Assembly (NCBI RefSeq): GCF_026262505.1
Contig: NC_067204.1
Coordinates: 10,883,797-10,947,796, forward strand
Origin: Trichomonas vaginalis G3
Lineage: Eukaryota > Parabasalia > Trichomonadida > Trichomonadidae
DNA length: 64,000 nt
Direction: 5' to 3'
Position numbers and translations under genes: made by a program. Numbering within the stretch: the stretch's first letter is position 1; the number at the start of each line of letters is the position of its first letter. Shown here piece by piece: positions 11,831 through 22,208 of this stretch. The notes beneath the pieces are model-generated. The model was not told the DNA's origin, searched no databases, and saw only the letters and a program-made list of their open reading frames with translations.

Positions 11831-13430
11831 ATGTACGCCGCTCAGAATATAACGCCAACAGTTTTGGATGCTATGAATGGAAATGTTTCCGAATGGTATA
11901 ACGAATGCGACAATGCCATTAGAAGGTCAGAAATAGTTCCTGGAACTTACGAATATACAACTGCTGTTTCTTATGGAAACGTAGGTGAGTTTGGAGAAGG
12001 TTCTTCAACAACAGTAGATATTGCTTGCGACAGGTTTCATATTATTTCTATTGACAACTCATTCTTATACGTGGAACAAGACATTGAAATAAAACCTTCT
12101 GCCAAGTTGTCTGACAAGAAAGGTTGCAATGGAATTTTCTATGTCGGATACCAATATGCTCCAGAAGTTTTCATGGGATATAAGATATATTCTAACTCTG
12201 ACTTAGTTCAAACAGTAACATGGGCAAACTATGAATGGTTCGCTTTGAGAAACTCAGTACAACCACAAGCTAGAGAACAAACAGACCAATATGCAACTAT
12301 TGAGAAAATAAGAAGACTTGACCCTAACGTTCCAGGAGTTTATGTTGACCTTTCTGAACAAACTGCAGCAGCAGTAACCAAAGTAAAACTGAAACTTAGA
12401 GTTCCTTTGTCATCTTTCCTCATCTTCAGGTTTTTTAAGATACTTGCCAAACTGGGCAGGAAAAATTCTATTGAACTTACTCCAAGCAAAAATAACTTAG
12501 TCATTGCACCAACACAAGACCCATTCACTCTTACAGACGTAGAGGGAACAAATAAAACGCCATTCGCCGAATTTTGCAAAGACAAAGTTGACTTAGACTT
12601 TGGTTTCTCAAACCTCAACACTGAAGTAAACTATTATTTCAATGCTGCTGGAACTGCTTGGGACCCAGTTAAGTTCACATGCGAAAAATTTGAATGCAAG
12701 AGAATAGAAAGCAGACTTGCAGTCTATATGTTGGACCCAGATATTTCAAATGCTTTAGCTGCCAAATATATTGCAGTTCCACTTATGTTCCCTATACACC
12801 AAATATCTGTCAAAGACTTTGCAGGTGAAGTTGGAAACCAAAGTGCTGACCCAGGTGCAAGAACAGATATTGCTTTAACAACTGCAATGAAACATGCAGA
12901 TACTATGTTTGTACTGTTCAGACGAACTATAAATGACTATTCTTGTTTCTACAACCCCGGTATTAAATATCATATAAACATAGATGGCAAATACTATCCA
13001 AGAGAAGAATATTCCACAGTTGAGGATATGAGGTCATACAACTTGACATTAGATGCTATGAACTTTAACAACAACTTCACAACAACCATTAACCCTGAAA
13101 TGCAAAGTTCTATTATGCCATATGTGAAAGTATGGACCATACAGGAGGTCAAAAAACTCAATATACAAATGGAGACCGTTCAAACTTTTGGCTTGGCATT
13201 TCCATTTGCTGACTCAGAAGACTTTATGGGTGGTATTTCAACTGTTTACAGTTCAAATACAATTATACTGGTGACAGAGACGGTCCAAATGAATTGAAAG
13301 CAAAGAAGTTTACAAAACCAATAGCACTTTTCACGGAAGATGCTCTTTTGAAGATTCGTTCGATGAAACCTGCTGGGGCTCCTCAGATTGGTATAACGAC
13401 AAGCTTCCATCGAGCAGATTTTGGCAGCAG
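11831..13430 (+). pseudogene. Polinton part: major capsid protein, double jelly-roll type
   Basis: Roughly 490-residue-scale protein, beta-rich throughout, in the position where Polintons carry the capsid gene. The segment VKLKLRVPLSSFLIFRF followed closely by a SIELTPSKNNLVI word resembles the conserved centre of Polinton and virophage double jelly-roll capsid proteins. It is the likely shell protein of the former virion. The assignment rests on length, composition and this motif, and a structure-aware profile search would decide it. The part is not intact in this copy; the 3' end is approximate. Confidence 0.7.
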
Positions 13431-13753
13431 GTCAGTAAGTTGTTCTTGAACTGACTTCTCTCCGTCAAATATTGACAGTACGCCAGTTTTGACATAAAAT
13501 TGTAAGATAAACTTACCTTTAGAAATATCTGTAAGTTTTGAAGTTATATTTTTGTCTGCTTCAAGAACTTTCACCATTTCAGTTATACCAACTTTCTTTG
13601 CTTTATGAAAATATTTTGGTTCAGCAAAGACTGCTATTCTATAACATTTTCCATTGTTTGTATAAGAACTATTCTGTCAATGTATTTGTATTGTTTGTGT
13701 GTGTAAACTTTGTTTTGCTTCAATTCGAAGAGATACTCAAATACGTCCATCTT
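13383..13753 (-). pseudogene. Polinton part: counterpart of the 139-residue protein of copy 2
   Basis: Lies opposite the capsid gene end and diverges from the next plus-strand gene across a gap of about 18 bp. It matches the open gene at 60518-60937 in copy 2. Family not recognised. Not intact here. Confidence 0.5.
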
Positions 13754-13770
13754 TTTATTCTAAGTAAAAT

Positions 13771-14340
13771 GTCATTTCCGAAAAATAGAAGCGTAAGTGT
13801 TTCAAAAGGTTTAATGGCGGTGGCAGATGTGAAGTTAAATTCACCAACTCAAACAAACAGTCAAAGTGTTGTTGTCAATGTCAAAGAAAGAGATGTTGAA
13901 GTGGGGAAACCATACGAAGACGAAGATGGTATAACAATTGTTCCTGTAAAAGAACCAACATATCCTGAAGTTAGCAGAGACTTAAGTTCTGTTGCAGATA
14001 TTCGAAACGACTACCAACAACTGAAAGACAAACTTCAAACTCAGGAGAAGATTTGTCAGGCTTTAGGTATAATGTTAAACTTGGTTGAGCACAACCCTGT
14101 AAAAGTGAACTCATATGTCATTGCACCTCATGAAGTTTTGAAAGAACTATTGAAACTTTTGACAGAGGCAGACGATATAAACATCAAAGAAATAGAACCC
14201 GACGTTAGTTTGCTGTGGTGTTTCATATAATGTCATTGACAAGATATACGTTATGAAAGGAGGTGAAACGTTGAACTTAAAGTATAGTTTCCCGACGTTA
14301 TAAAAATATTTGACGACCACAACATTTCATTAAAATTTAT
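13771..14340 (+). pseudogene. Polinton part: unknown protein with coiled coil, next to the capsid gene
   Basis: Begins MSFPKNRSVSVSKGLMAVAD. After a polar N-terminal third there is a probable helical stretch (SSVADIRNDYQQLKDKLQTQEK) and a C-terminal alpha-helical segment. It is conserved in copy 2 at 59900-60499. It lies between the capsid gene and the probable minor capsid gene, so a virion or assembly role is plausible, but no family is recognised. Not intact in this copy. Confidence 0.5.
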
Positions 14341-14351
14341 TTGCTAAGTAA

Positions 14352-15148
14352 ATGGCAGAAGACATAGTGGTTTATACTATTACGACTAAAAACCCTGAGT
14401 CATATAATTCTATAACAACAAACTTACAAAGTCCTCAAGGACGATATTGTAAACTAACCTTAAACACAATGACGACTAAAGCCTGTTTTGCTCTTTTGAC
14501 ACCAGAAGATTTTATTGTTGTGAATGGTAAAAAATACTCCTTTGAAGATACTTACTCAGATATACCACCAACAGGTTTTGTTGACTTATTTAATACTTTA
14601 AGGACGGATGTAACATGTGCTGCAACTAGAGCAGGTTTCATTATGTTTGGATGTCCGACTGAGTTTAGTAAAACGATATGAGCTATAATACAAAACTTAT
14701 ATCTGGTTTTTACTACCAACAGTTTCCTTAAATAGGAAAAGGTGTCATACAAGGAATGTCTGTTCCATTGACTTTAAGCACACCTATTTTATATATTGTT
14801 TCAAACTTAGGTTCAAAGTGTTATTCGAATGTCGACAGAAACTACTATGACCAAAAGATACTCATGCGTATAAACAACACTTTCTCTGCTGGTTTGCCTA
14901 TTGTTCATTCGAATGCAGAGTTTTCAACCTTAGTGAACTCAAACACTTTGGCAAGTATAACGTTGACATTAGTCGACGCAAACTTTGTTCCTGTAAAACT
15001 TTTATGTCCTATGTATTTGTCAATGACGGCAGAAAGTTTCGAATTGGAAGATGCAACTGGTGAAAGTATTGTACTACAAGAACAACTTCAACAACAAATA
15101 GCTCAAGAACAACAAATGCAACAAATGCAACAACAAAGTCAAGAATAA
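14352..15148 (+). pseudogene. Polinton part: probable minor capsid (penton) protein
   Basis: About 265-residue scale, beta-rich and rich in Thr/Ser, with a Gln-rich tail (repeated QQQ and QQM words). In Polintons a single jelly-roll penton protein of roughly this size is encoded near the major capsid gene, and this is the best candidate by size, composition and place. It is followed within 30 bp by the helicase part. Not intact in this copy; the fuller version is at 59109-59915. Confidence 0.45.
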
Positions 15149-15149
15149 A

Positions 15150-15177
15150 AAAAATATTTTTTTTTATTTTTATAAAA
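15150..15177 (+). promoter_or_regulatory. class A upstream motif before the helicase
   Basis: The pattern AAATATTTTTTTTATTTT lies directly upstream of the ATG. The same motif, often followed by TGTAAGAACA or TATCCGATAGAAAAG, precedes the starts at 16448, 19535, 20013, 20713, 22036, 22871 and 24559 in copy 1, and 49355, 51327, 52254, 53655, 54356, 57437, 57807 and 59079 in copy 2. These are regulatory, nuclease-like and replication-type genes. Confidence 0.65.
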
Positions 15178-16412
15178 ATGTACAGAATAGACGTTTCAGA
15201 TTTTTATGACTTCCAAGCCTTCAGAAATATGTGTCCATTTAGAGACTATAACAAAGCAGTCGAGAATTTGAAACGTTTAGTCATTTATGTCGACTCTGCC
15301 CCAGAATGTTATGTCATGAAAGAATGGGATGTTGTCTTTAACAAACCAAGAGCAACCATAGTTTCAGAACAAGAATGTAGACAGAAACTTAAGAAAATAA
15401 AAGTTGTACAGGTTGGCATGAAGATGTTAGATGCTTGGGATATCTTATTGTCAAAGTTAGAAGATTTTTCAGTTCGTGGTATAAAGTTCTATACACCATC
15501 TCCAAACTTCTATTCTATCTTCACTGGATATAAATACGAACAAGTAGAATGGAAAGAAAATGTTATAGAAGCTTGGTTAGACCATGTCAAAGAAATTATA
15601 TGCAATGGAAACGAAAAGGTTTATGAGTATATCTTATGTTGGTTTGCAAACATCTTACAACATCCAAGTGCTAAAAATGAAACTGCTCTCATTATAATTG
15701 GAAAACAAGGAACTGGTAAGACACTTTCTTTACAGATATTTTGTGCAAACTGTTAGAAGGTTATTCGAATCCGAATATGACAAACTTAGAAAACATCTGC
15801 GGTAAATTTAACTCTTCAATAGAGAATATGAAACTTATAGTATGTAACGAACTTCAAAGTATAGATACAACAAAGGTTTTAAACTCAGATGCTTTGAAGA
15901 GTCTTATAACAGACAAAGTTGGAGTTGTTGAAAGAAAATATAAAGACCAAAGAGTTTGTGAAAATGTTGCAAATTTCATCATGGTTTCAAACAATGCCGT
16001 TCCGATGAAGTTAGAAAGTTCTGACAGAAGATATGTAGTTGTCAGAACGTCAGATTCTCATATGCAAGATACAGAATATTTTGACGACTTAGCAGAAACT
16101 TTGACACCTAACTTTTACAACCACTTGTTCTCATATTTCATGACATTAGATATTTCAAAGTTCAATCCAAGACAAATTCCATATACCGAAGAGAGACAAA
16201 CATTGTTAGAAGCAAACAAGAGTGTATATGAACTGTTTATAGATGAGACTAACTTTGAGTGTTTAGATGAAAGGTCTTTGTACGACTCGTATAAACAATA
16301 TTGCCAAGAGTATGGTTATATGACAGCGTCTAAACGAACATTCTTGGCAAATGTCAAAAATCTTTTAGATGTTCAGAACGGCGTATATACAAAGAAAAAT
16401 TTTTCTGAGTAA
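15178..16412 (+). pseudogene. Polinton part: superfamily 3 helicase (D5/virophage type)
   Basis: About 410-residue scale. The N-terminal third leads into the typical SF3 lead-in (YILCWFANILQHP) and the Walker A word GKQGTGKT. Then come an acidic Walker B-like stretch (LIVCNELQS), the motif C type FIMVSNN, an arginine-bearing SSDRRYVVV segment, and a C-terminal winged-helix-like domain. SF3 helicases unwind DNA at viral origins. With no polymerase in the element, this would be the main replication protein. There is no room for a full primase domain upstream. The part is not intact in this copy. Confidence 0.85.
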
Positions 16413-16447
16413 ATTTTAAAAAAATATTTTTTTATCCGATAGAAAAG

Positions 16448-16865
16448 ATGACGAAATATATTTCAGTCAACAAGTACATGACAGGACTTAAAGAAGAACT
16501 AGACCCATTCATATATTTGAATGTTTACTTCTACCATTTTGAAAAGTCTACATTTGACAAAGTTTGGAACATCGAACCGTTAAGTTTGCTATTGTGACTA
16601 AAAATGGTGCGAAAATTTGAAGACTTAGACATAGAAGGTTTGTTAGCAGTCAAGAAAATTTTGACAGAAGGTTCTCAAACCTTAAAGAAGGCAAGCATAC
16701 AAACTTGTTATACCTTATGAACCAAAGAAAGCAGACGACTATGAATATTATGAGTCTAAGATAGTTGAAGTTCAAGGTAAATTGGGTAAAAAGATTTTAG
16801 AGTCTAAGCCAGTGTTTACTCCTAAAGAGGAAGAGAACATTGACATTGACCCAGAAATGTTCTAA
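16448..16865 (+). pseudogene. Polinton part: unknown protein (MTKYISVNKYM family)
   Basis: Matches the open 139-residue gene at 57018-57437 in copy 2. It is a small mixed alpha/beta protein with an acidic C-terminal end. A class A motif ending TATCCGATAGAAAAG precedes the ATG, grouping it with the replication and regulatory genes. Family not recognised. Not intact here. Confidence 0.5.
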
Positions 16866-16885
16866 AAATAAAATTTTATTTTTAC

Positions 16886-17340
16886 ATGTCAAATTTCTTT
16901 TTCTCTGGTTCAGGTTCTTTCTTCTCTTCTTCTACTTTCTTTTCTTTCTTCTCTCTCTTCTTCTTCTTCTCTGGTGGAGTTATGTCAAACTTCTCAGAAC
17001 CATATTTTTGTAAAAGGTCTTTGTCCTTTAATAGCTCATCTATTCTGTTTTCTATTTCATCTTCAAGAACAGCGCATGTGTCTTCTTTGCATTCTAAGAA
17101 CTTTTGTTGGACTTCATCTTTCCAATCGGCGTCATCTCTGTCAACAAGTCTGTCATTGACAAATTTTAAAGACTGCTCTTTGTAATGTTTTATGGTTCTT
17201 GTCAATATTCCCAGAAACAGAACTTTAGAACAAATTCACCTTTCTTGTTTACACTATGTAAGATTTTATGGTCGACAGAAGTTTTAGAGTCAAAAAGCTT
17301 GTCTCGAATATAGATAGCGAAATCGCTAGACATTTTCAAA
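16886..17340 (-). pseudogene. Polinton part: Lys/Glu-rich-tailed protein opposite the ATPase start
   Basis: Counterpart of the open gene at 56537-57001 in copy 2. The globular N-terminal part is followed by a strongly charged tail of Lys, Glu and Pro. Its 5' end overlaps the start of the packaging ATPase gene on the other strand, an unusual head-to-head overlap that both copies keep. Function unknown. Not intact in this copy. Confidence 0.5.
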
Positions 17341-18245
17341 AAGATAAAAATTTTAATTTTTCTAAAAATATGTTAGAAAAAAAGTTTGCTGACATTGACA
17401 AAAAATTTGAGAATGTTTTAAACAAGAACAAGAGGAAGTTAGAAAATGCTCAGATAAAACCTATACATGAAAAGTTCTTATTTGCTCAGAATGGTATAAC
17501 AGGTCTAATTGCACCACCTGGGTCGGGTAAGACTTTCACTTATCTTAAAATGGCTGCACAACAACAAGAACTAGATGAGAAGAACCCATTTTATGAGTTA
17601 GTTGTCATTTGTAGTACTTCTGGTCAATTTGACCAAACCGTCAATTCGTTCAAAGATATTATAAAGAAGTCTAAGTTAGTATGTATAAAGGATACTGAGT
17701 TGTTAGATTGGATAAAGAAGTACCAAAGAAGAGTTTTGAAGTATAATGCTATAAATGAGTATATAAATTCTAAGTTCAAAGACCCTAATGAGGAAATGCA
17801 GAGAATATTAGAGAAGAAACACTTCAGAAACAAACAGAAAGAGATAGAATACATTTCGAAGAAATTGCAATCTTACGATTGGAAGACATACCCTCATAGG
17901 TGTCTTCTTATCTTAGATGATTTCGCCTCTCATCCTTTGTTAAAGAACAGAGAACAAGATATGTGTCGAATTCTTAAGAAGCTCAGACACTTTAACATCT
18001 CAGTCGTAATATGTGTACAGACAGCAAAGAGTTTAAGTAAGGATGTAAAGAGAATACTTACTGACATTGTACTTTTCCCTGGATTGTCCGAAGACGATTT
18101 CATGGAACTTATGAAAGAGTCCATGGCAGGTAAGTTTGACAGACATGAACTATGGGAGAAGTATAAAGTCATACAAGACCCTCATACTTCTTTCAGAATT
18201 CATATCTACGCGAACAAAGTTCAAATTGTAAAAAGTCAAGCTTGA
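17268..18245 (+). CDS. Polinton part: A32-type genome-packaging ATPase
   Basis: 325 residues, open. Walker A is APPGSGKT (about residue 85) and Walker B is CLLILDDFAS (about residue 216). Next comes the ISVVICVQTAKSLSKDVKRILTDI segment, the usual sensor region of FtsK/HerA-like packaging ATPases of the A32 type. In Polintons, virophages and giant viruses this enzyme pumps DNA into capsids. It differs from the copy 2 protein at only 6 positions by my count. The start, MVDRSFRVKK, overlaps a divergent gene on the minus strand. Confidence 0.9.
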   Translation: MVDRSFRVKKLVSNIDSEIARHFQKDKNFNFSKNMLEKKFADIDKKFENVLNKNKRKLENAQIKPIHEKFLFAQNGITGLIAPPGSGKTFTYLKMAAQQQELDEKNPFYELVVICSTSGQFDQTVNSFKDIIKKSKLVCIKDTELLDWIKKYQRRVLKYNAINEYINSKFKDPNEEMQRILEKKHFRNKQKEIEYISKKLQSYDWKTYPHRCLLILDDFASHPLLKNREQDMCRILKKLRHFNISVVICVQTAKSLSKDVKRILTDIVLFPGLSEDDFMELMKESMAGKFDRHELWEKYKVIQDPHTSFRIHIYANKVQIVKSQA

Positions 18246-18349
18246 AAAATGTAAGTGTTTAGTCTTAGTAAGTCTGTTGTGGTGCTGGGGCTGTCGGTTC
18301 TTCTGGCTTTGGAAGGCATTCAGGAAGAGGAACGTCAGTCATCCGTTTG

Positions 18350-18640
18350 TGTCCTGTCGGAAGGAAAAATTTTTCCTGTCGGAAGGAAGAACTTTTCCTG
18401 TCGGAAGGAAGAACTTTTTCTGTCGTTCGACCAAAAAGTTCTCAATTTTCGAAAATTTGAATGGTTTACGGACGAACAACAGGAAAAATTTTTCCAGTTG
18501 TCGGGAAAATTTTTTCCAGTTGTCGGGAAATTTTTTTCCAGTTGTCGGGAAATTTTTTCCCTGTTGTCGGGAAAATTTTTTCCTGTCGGATGGAAGAACT
18601 TGGAATGTCGGATGGAAGGACTCGGAATGCCAGAAGGATT
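18350..18640 (+). repeat. minisatellite of 22-23 bp after the ATPase gene
   Basis: Two related units are iterated: a 23-bp unit around ttttcctgtcggaaggaag and a 22-bp unit around tttttccagttgtcgggaaa, with TTGTCGGG at 18498, 18520, 18542 and 18564. Each unit is an imperfect dyad (TTTCC ... GGGAAA). Copy 2 carries the same array at about 55290-55520 with a different number and mix of units. Because 22 and 23 are not multiples of three, the open frames across it are unlikely to be a stable protein. Confidence 0.88.
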
Positions 18641-18709
18641 TGACAAGCCAATTTACCATCTAGAGCTACCTGAGCCATCTGAAGTCAAGCGTAAAAATAA
18701 ATGGTTCAT

Positions 18710-19535
18710 TTACTCTGCTTGTTTGAAGTTGTCAAAATACTCTGTTATTTTTTCCTTTAACAATGGCAAATCTTCTTTGAATGTAAGTATTGTACAACCT
18801 TTAATATCATAGTGTGTTTGAGGTAACGTATCTTGAACTATTTGTTTCACATCTTCATTCGGTGTCATTGAAATCGGTAAGTTTTCGCGATAGAACCAAT
18901 TTCTGTCAGATTTGTAAATCTTAGCAAGGTCGTAAAAGCTTTTGTTGTTTCTTCTGACTAAATGCAACATAACCATATCTCTGTCTTCTTCATTTTCCAT
19001 CTCTTCAGTATAAATCATATACTTATAGTTCTTTTCCTTTCCTTTTGGTACCGAACGTGGTATTCTTTTGAATGTTTTTATCTTTTGCTTCAATGACTTC
19101 ATCTTTTGCTTGAAGTTTCTTTTCCATCTCTTCACGTTCTTGTCTATGAATTTCATCTAACATCATGAAAATATAACAAGCGTAACGAGGCGAAGCCCAC
19201 ATTGCAACAGCATTTACAAGAAGTCTATGAACATAATATCCTTTCAAACTATTTGGCAAATTTTTACGATTTTCGTACGGAATCTCGTTCCTCGGTTTTC
19301 CGAGGAACGCAAACATATGAGGAAATTCTTCTAAAAGTTCTTTTGCCTGCTGGTTTTCAAACCAATGATATGCTTGCTTTGTAGAACGAAGAGCTGTCAA
19401 AATACTTTGCATTTGGTACATGTCATCTTTGACCGAACGAATGAGACGGAGTTGTTTGTTATATTGTATGTACTCGTATTCTTCACTTATGGCTTCATGA
19501 ACGATAGCAGTTGTTGTGTTCTCTGTTGTTGTCAT
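18710..19535 (-). pseudogene. Polinton part: KilA-N protein with DUF3627-type C-terminal domain
   Basis: The N-terminal part carries the KilA-N signature (GYYVHRLLVNAVAMWASPRYA). It is followed by a charged coiled-coil linker and a C-terminal domain with YMIYTEEMENEEDRDMVMLH and LVRRNNKSFYDL, typical of the DUF3627 domain that follows KilA-N/MSV199 in large DNA viruses. KilA-N domains bind DNA, so it is a likely regulator. The preferred start is the Met at 19535 (MTTTENTT): the upstream Met lies inside the conserved leader, and copy 2 starts at the equivalent place. A perfect hairpin (about 19290-19310) lies inside the coding sequence. Not intact in this copy. Confidence 0.8.
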
Positions 19536-19623
19536 TTCTGTCTTTACATACAAAATAAAAAAAATATTTTATAAAAAATTAGCGTTATTTTTTTATTTTC
19601 ACAAAAGACCAAAAATAAACGCT

Positions 19624-20013
19624 TTACATGTATTTTTCAGCAACTTCGTCAAGAAGTCTGTAAATATACCATGCATAACGAGGAGAAGCCCACATTGCTA
19701 TTGAACTAACTAGGAACTTATGAACATATATACCTTTTAGATGCAATGGTAAGTTTTGTCTGTCTTGGTACATCTTTTTAAGTTCTACATGTTCGAACTC
19801 ACTCAAAAGTTCATGAGTGCTATTTAATTCAAACCAGTCTTGTGGTTTCTTAGTGTCTGGAGCAAAACATGCTGTCAAAATACTTTGCATTTGGTACATG
19901 TCATCTTTGACCGAACGAATGAGACGGAGTTGTTTGTTATATTGTATGTACTCGTATTCTTCATTTATGGCTTCATGAACGATAGCAGTTGTTGTGTTCT
20001 CTGTTGTTGTCAT
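19624..20013 (-). CDS. Polinton part: short KilA-N protein with a borrowed C-terminal end
   Basis: 129 residues, open. Its first 45 residues are almost the same as those of the KilA-N protein just downstream (18710-19535). The middle has the KilA-N words GIYVHKFLVSSIAMWASPRYA. The last eight residues, DEVAEKYM, and the sequence after the stop are the same as at the end of the T5orf172 gene at 20102-20713. So it looks like a product of local duplication and recombination. Absent from copy 2, which has only one KilA-N gene here. Confidence 0.82.
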   Translation of the reverse strand: MTTTENTTTAIVHEAINEEYEYIQYNKQLRLIRSVKDDMYQMQSILTACFAPDTKKPQDWFELNSTHELLSEFEHVELKKMYQDRQNLPLHLKGIYVHKFLVSSIAMWASPRYAWYIYRLLDEVAEKYM

Positions 20014-20101
20014 TTCTGTCTTTACATACAAAATAAAAAAAATATTTTATAAAAAATTAGCGTTATTTCCTGACTTTCACAAAAGACCAAAAATAAACGC
20101 T

Positions 20102-20713
20102 TTACATGTATTTTTCAGCAACTTCGTCAAATAATTTTATAGCTTTGTCGATCTCATCTACTTCAAACGTTTCTTTACCTTTTATGGGAGCACCATACAT
20201 TTTCTCAAACTTTTCAAGCAGTTCTGTTTCTGCAGCTCTCATATCGTTAACAAACACAACCTTAACTCTATTGACTGTAGAGTCATATCTTTTAGTTATA
20301 TTAAATGTTCTTCCTATCTTATATCTCTTTGTATTGAAGTCTTTCGGTTTCTGAACGATGTAAAGTAAGCCTTCACTGCAACGTTCCGTATCGAATGAAC
20401 CATATGTTATGAAATTATATCCAACAACTGGGTCTAACCAGAACAAAACTACTGGTATAAGACTTTTGTCTATAAGATATGCTGTAGTTCCATGAAATCT
20501 TACCGATATCATAAGCTCAGGATTTCTTGTCAAAATTTTCTGAGTTGAAGCAATTTTAACCCAGTCGTTTGTTTTCTTTCCAGATGGAGATATAATGTCT
20601 GACAAAGAATATTTGTTGTATTTCTTTGAGTATCTTACGTTTAAATCACCAATTCTAACCATTTTGGTGTCATTGTCTATCTTTCTAACTGTTTCAAACT
20701 CAGTGTTTGACAT
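20102..20713 (-). CDS. Polinton part: T5orf172 (GIY-YIG-related) protein with KilA-N-like N-terminus
   Basis: 203 residues, open. The C-terminal half reads KRYKIGRTFNITKRYDSTVN, then AAETELLEKFEKMY and GKETFEVDEIDKAIKLF, the pattern of the T5orf172/MUG113 family, a relative of GIY-YIG nucleases found in phages and large DNA viruses. The N-terminal half (YSLSDIISPSG, LIDKSLIPVVLFWLDPVVGYNF) resembles a diverged KilA-N or BRO-type DNA-binding domain. A class A motif lies upstream. Likely a DNA-binding or DNA-processing regulator of the element. Confidence 0.8.
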   Translation of the reverse strand: MSNTEFETVRKIDNDTKMVRIGDLNVRYSKKYNKYSLSDIISPSGKKTNDWVKIASTQKILTRNPELMISVRFHGTTAYLIDKSLIPVVLFWLDPVVGYNFITYGSFDTERCSEGLLYIVQKPKDFNTKRYKIGRTFNITKRYDSTVNRVKVVFVNDMRAAETELLEKFEKMYGAPIKGKETFEVDEIDKAIKLFDEVAEKYM

Positions 20714-20759
20714 TTCCTGTTCTTACATACAAAATAAAAAAAATATTTTAAAAAAACTA

Positions 20760-21125
20760 GCTTTTATTTTCTATCTTAAGGAAATTCATGAAATTTCATA
20801 CGGAATCCCTTCTCTCGGTTTTCCGAGGGAAGCAAGCATATGCCATTTTACTCAGATTTTTGTTGCTGAATTCAATAAAAATATATTTTAGGTGAAGAGG
20901 TGAGATTTCACCTCTTTTTTCACCTCATTTTTCACCTCATGAATTTTCATGATTTCATCGTACATGTTTTGTCAAGACTTCTTCGTACATGAATTTTCAT
21001 GATTTCATCGTAAATGTTTTGTCAAGACTTCTTCGTAATGAGCGTAAATGACCCAAAAATATATTTTAGGTGAAGAGGTGAGATTTCACCCGTTTTCTCA
21101 CCTCTTTTCTCACCTCTTTTTTCAC
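20760..21125. repeat. gene-free repeat block with KilA-N hairpin remnant and AGGTGA repeats
   Basis: It holds a hairpin-bearing fragment (about 20797-20830) like the one inside the KilA-N gene at 19290, two AGGTGA composite palindromes (20891-20940 and 21068-21125), and two 25-bp-type units with catcgta and tcttcgta words (20950-21035). No gene is seen. It separates two minus-strand genes that both carry class A motifs. Confidence 0.85.
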
Positions 21126-22036
21126 AAGCGTTTTACATGAATTGTACGATGTATATTTGAAATCCTAAACAATTTCGTAGCTTCTATTTCTTCTTTTAGT
21201 ATGTCAAATGTTTTAACGATACCGAAAGTTTCTTTATACTTCTTCTTGACGTCAGATAATAGGAAATCTTCTGCTGTTGGATAGTTTTTGTTCAGAAATT
21301 CTAACATGTCCATTTTATTTTCTGCTGGCTTTTCTGCTTCTTTCTTTAAATCTGCATAGTCGTTTCTCATTCTTTCTATCTCTTTGACGGAGTAGTTATA
21401 TTTCCTCATTGCTGCTTTACATTTTGAACATTGCGGGTTCATTTTTGCATTGTACATTGAAACCTTACCTGCAAGTACGACTAAGGCGTCAATGGTTTTC
21501 TTTAAATCTGAAGCAGTTGGTCTTATCTGTTCGTTCCATATTTTACCCCTTCTGTCTTTATCTCTTATCTGCCATACACATTTTGCAACTAACGAAACAA
21601 AGTTGTCGTAGGTCTTAAACTCCCCAGATTTGTAAAGGTCAGAGATGTTCTTATATAACATGTCGCAGTCTTTGTCCATGACTTTGTGGTTGCAATGAAA
21701 TCCAAGGAATTCATAGTTTACCTTACGTATGAACTTCTTGGTTTCTACTGAGTCAGTAACTTTAACTTCAATTTCGTCGAATTCAGGAATAGTGAGTTTT
21801 TGTTGTTGTATTTCAGGAAGTTTGGGTAAATGGTCAATAATATCCTGCATTTCATAAAGATACTGTTCATTTGTTTCATCTTTCGCAGTGCAATCTAAAT
21901 CTCCTTGGAGAAGTTCTTGCTTTATCTTCTGGATTTCTGTTTCGAAAGTATATGAAGAAGGAATGAAGCTTTTCATCTCTACTAACATAGATGTTGGGTT
22001 CATAACTAAAGAGTTTGGTGAAGTTGTTGCTAACAT
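21122..22036 (-). CDS. Polinton part: unknown 304-residue protein with a Cys pair
   Basis: 304 residues, open, preceded by a class A motif ending TGTAAGAAC. Mostly alpha-helical. Residues about 195-235 hold CSKCKAAMRKYNYSVKEIER, a possible half zinc site joined to a coiled coil. The C-terminal part (KNYPTAEDFLLSDVKKKYKETFG) is basic and helical. Copy 2 has a shortened but clearly related gene at 52254-53132. I do not recognise the family; its promoter class and neighbours suggest a regulatory or DNA-related role. Confidence 0.65.
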   Translation of the reverse strand: MLATTSPNSLVMNPTSMLVEMKSFIPSSYTFETEIQKIKQELLQGDLDCTAKDETNEQYLYEMQDIIDHLPKLPEIQQQKLTIPEFDEIEVKVTDSVETKKFIRKVNYEFLGFHCNHKVMDKDCDMLYKNISDLYKSGEFKTYDNFVSLVAKCVWQIRDKDRRGKIWNEQIRPTASDLKKTIDALVVLAGKVSMYNAKMNPQCSKCKAAMRKYNYSVKEIERMRNDYADLKKEAEKPAENKMDMLEFLNKNYPTAEDFLLSDVKKKYKETFGIVKTFDILKEEIEATKLFRISNIHRTIHVKRL

Positions 22037-22117
22037 GTTCTTACAATAAAAATAAAAAATATTTTTTTAAAAATACTAACTTTATTTTCTATCTTAAGGA
22101 AATTCATGAAAATTCAA

Positions 22118-22167
22118 CGGGTGAAAAAACAGGTGAAAAAAGAGGTGAAATCTCACCTCTTCACCTA
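22118..22167. repeat. AGGTGA composite palindrome
   Basis: Same architecture as at 7971-8018, in the opposite orientation: three GGTGAA-type units facing two TCACCT-type units around an aatc spacer. It lies in the gap between two minus-strand genes. The neighbouring site at 23014-23064 is of the same kind. Confidence 0.9.
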
Positions 22168-22208
22168 AAATATATTTTTGCCGAATTCAATAAAAATAAA
22201 TGGTTCAT

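Noticed and set aside
11831-15148. Adenovirus-type cysteine protease expected in Polintons
   Set aside because: I looked for a protease among the parts of both copies and found no convincing His/Asp/Cys pattern, so none is annotated.
16886-17185. Ser/Phe-rich plus-strand frame opposite the charged-tail gene
   Set aside because: It is the complement of a Lys/Glu-rich coding stretch.
18255-18812. 185-codon frame rich in Phe/Lys/Cys after the ATPase
   Set aside because: Most of it is the 22/23-bp minisatellite read through; several frames on both strands are equally open, so I list it as a repeat.
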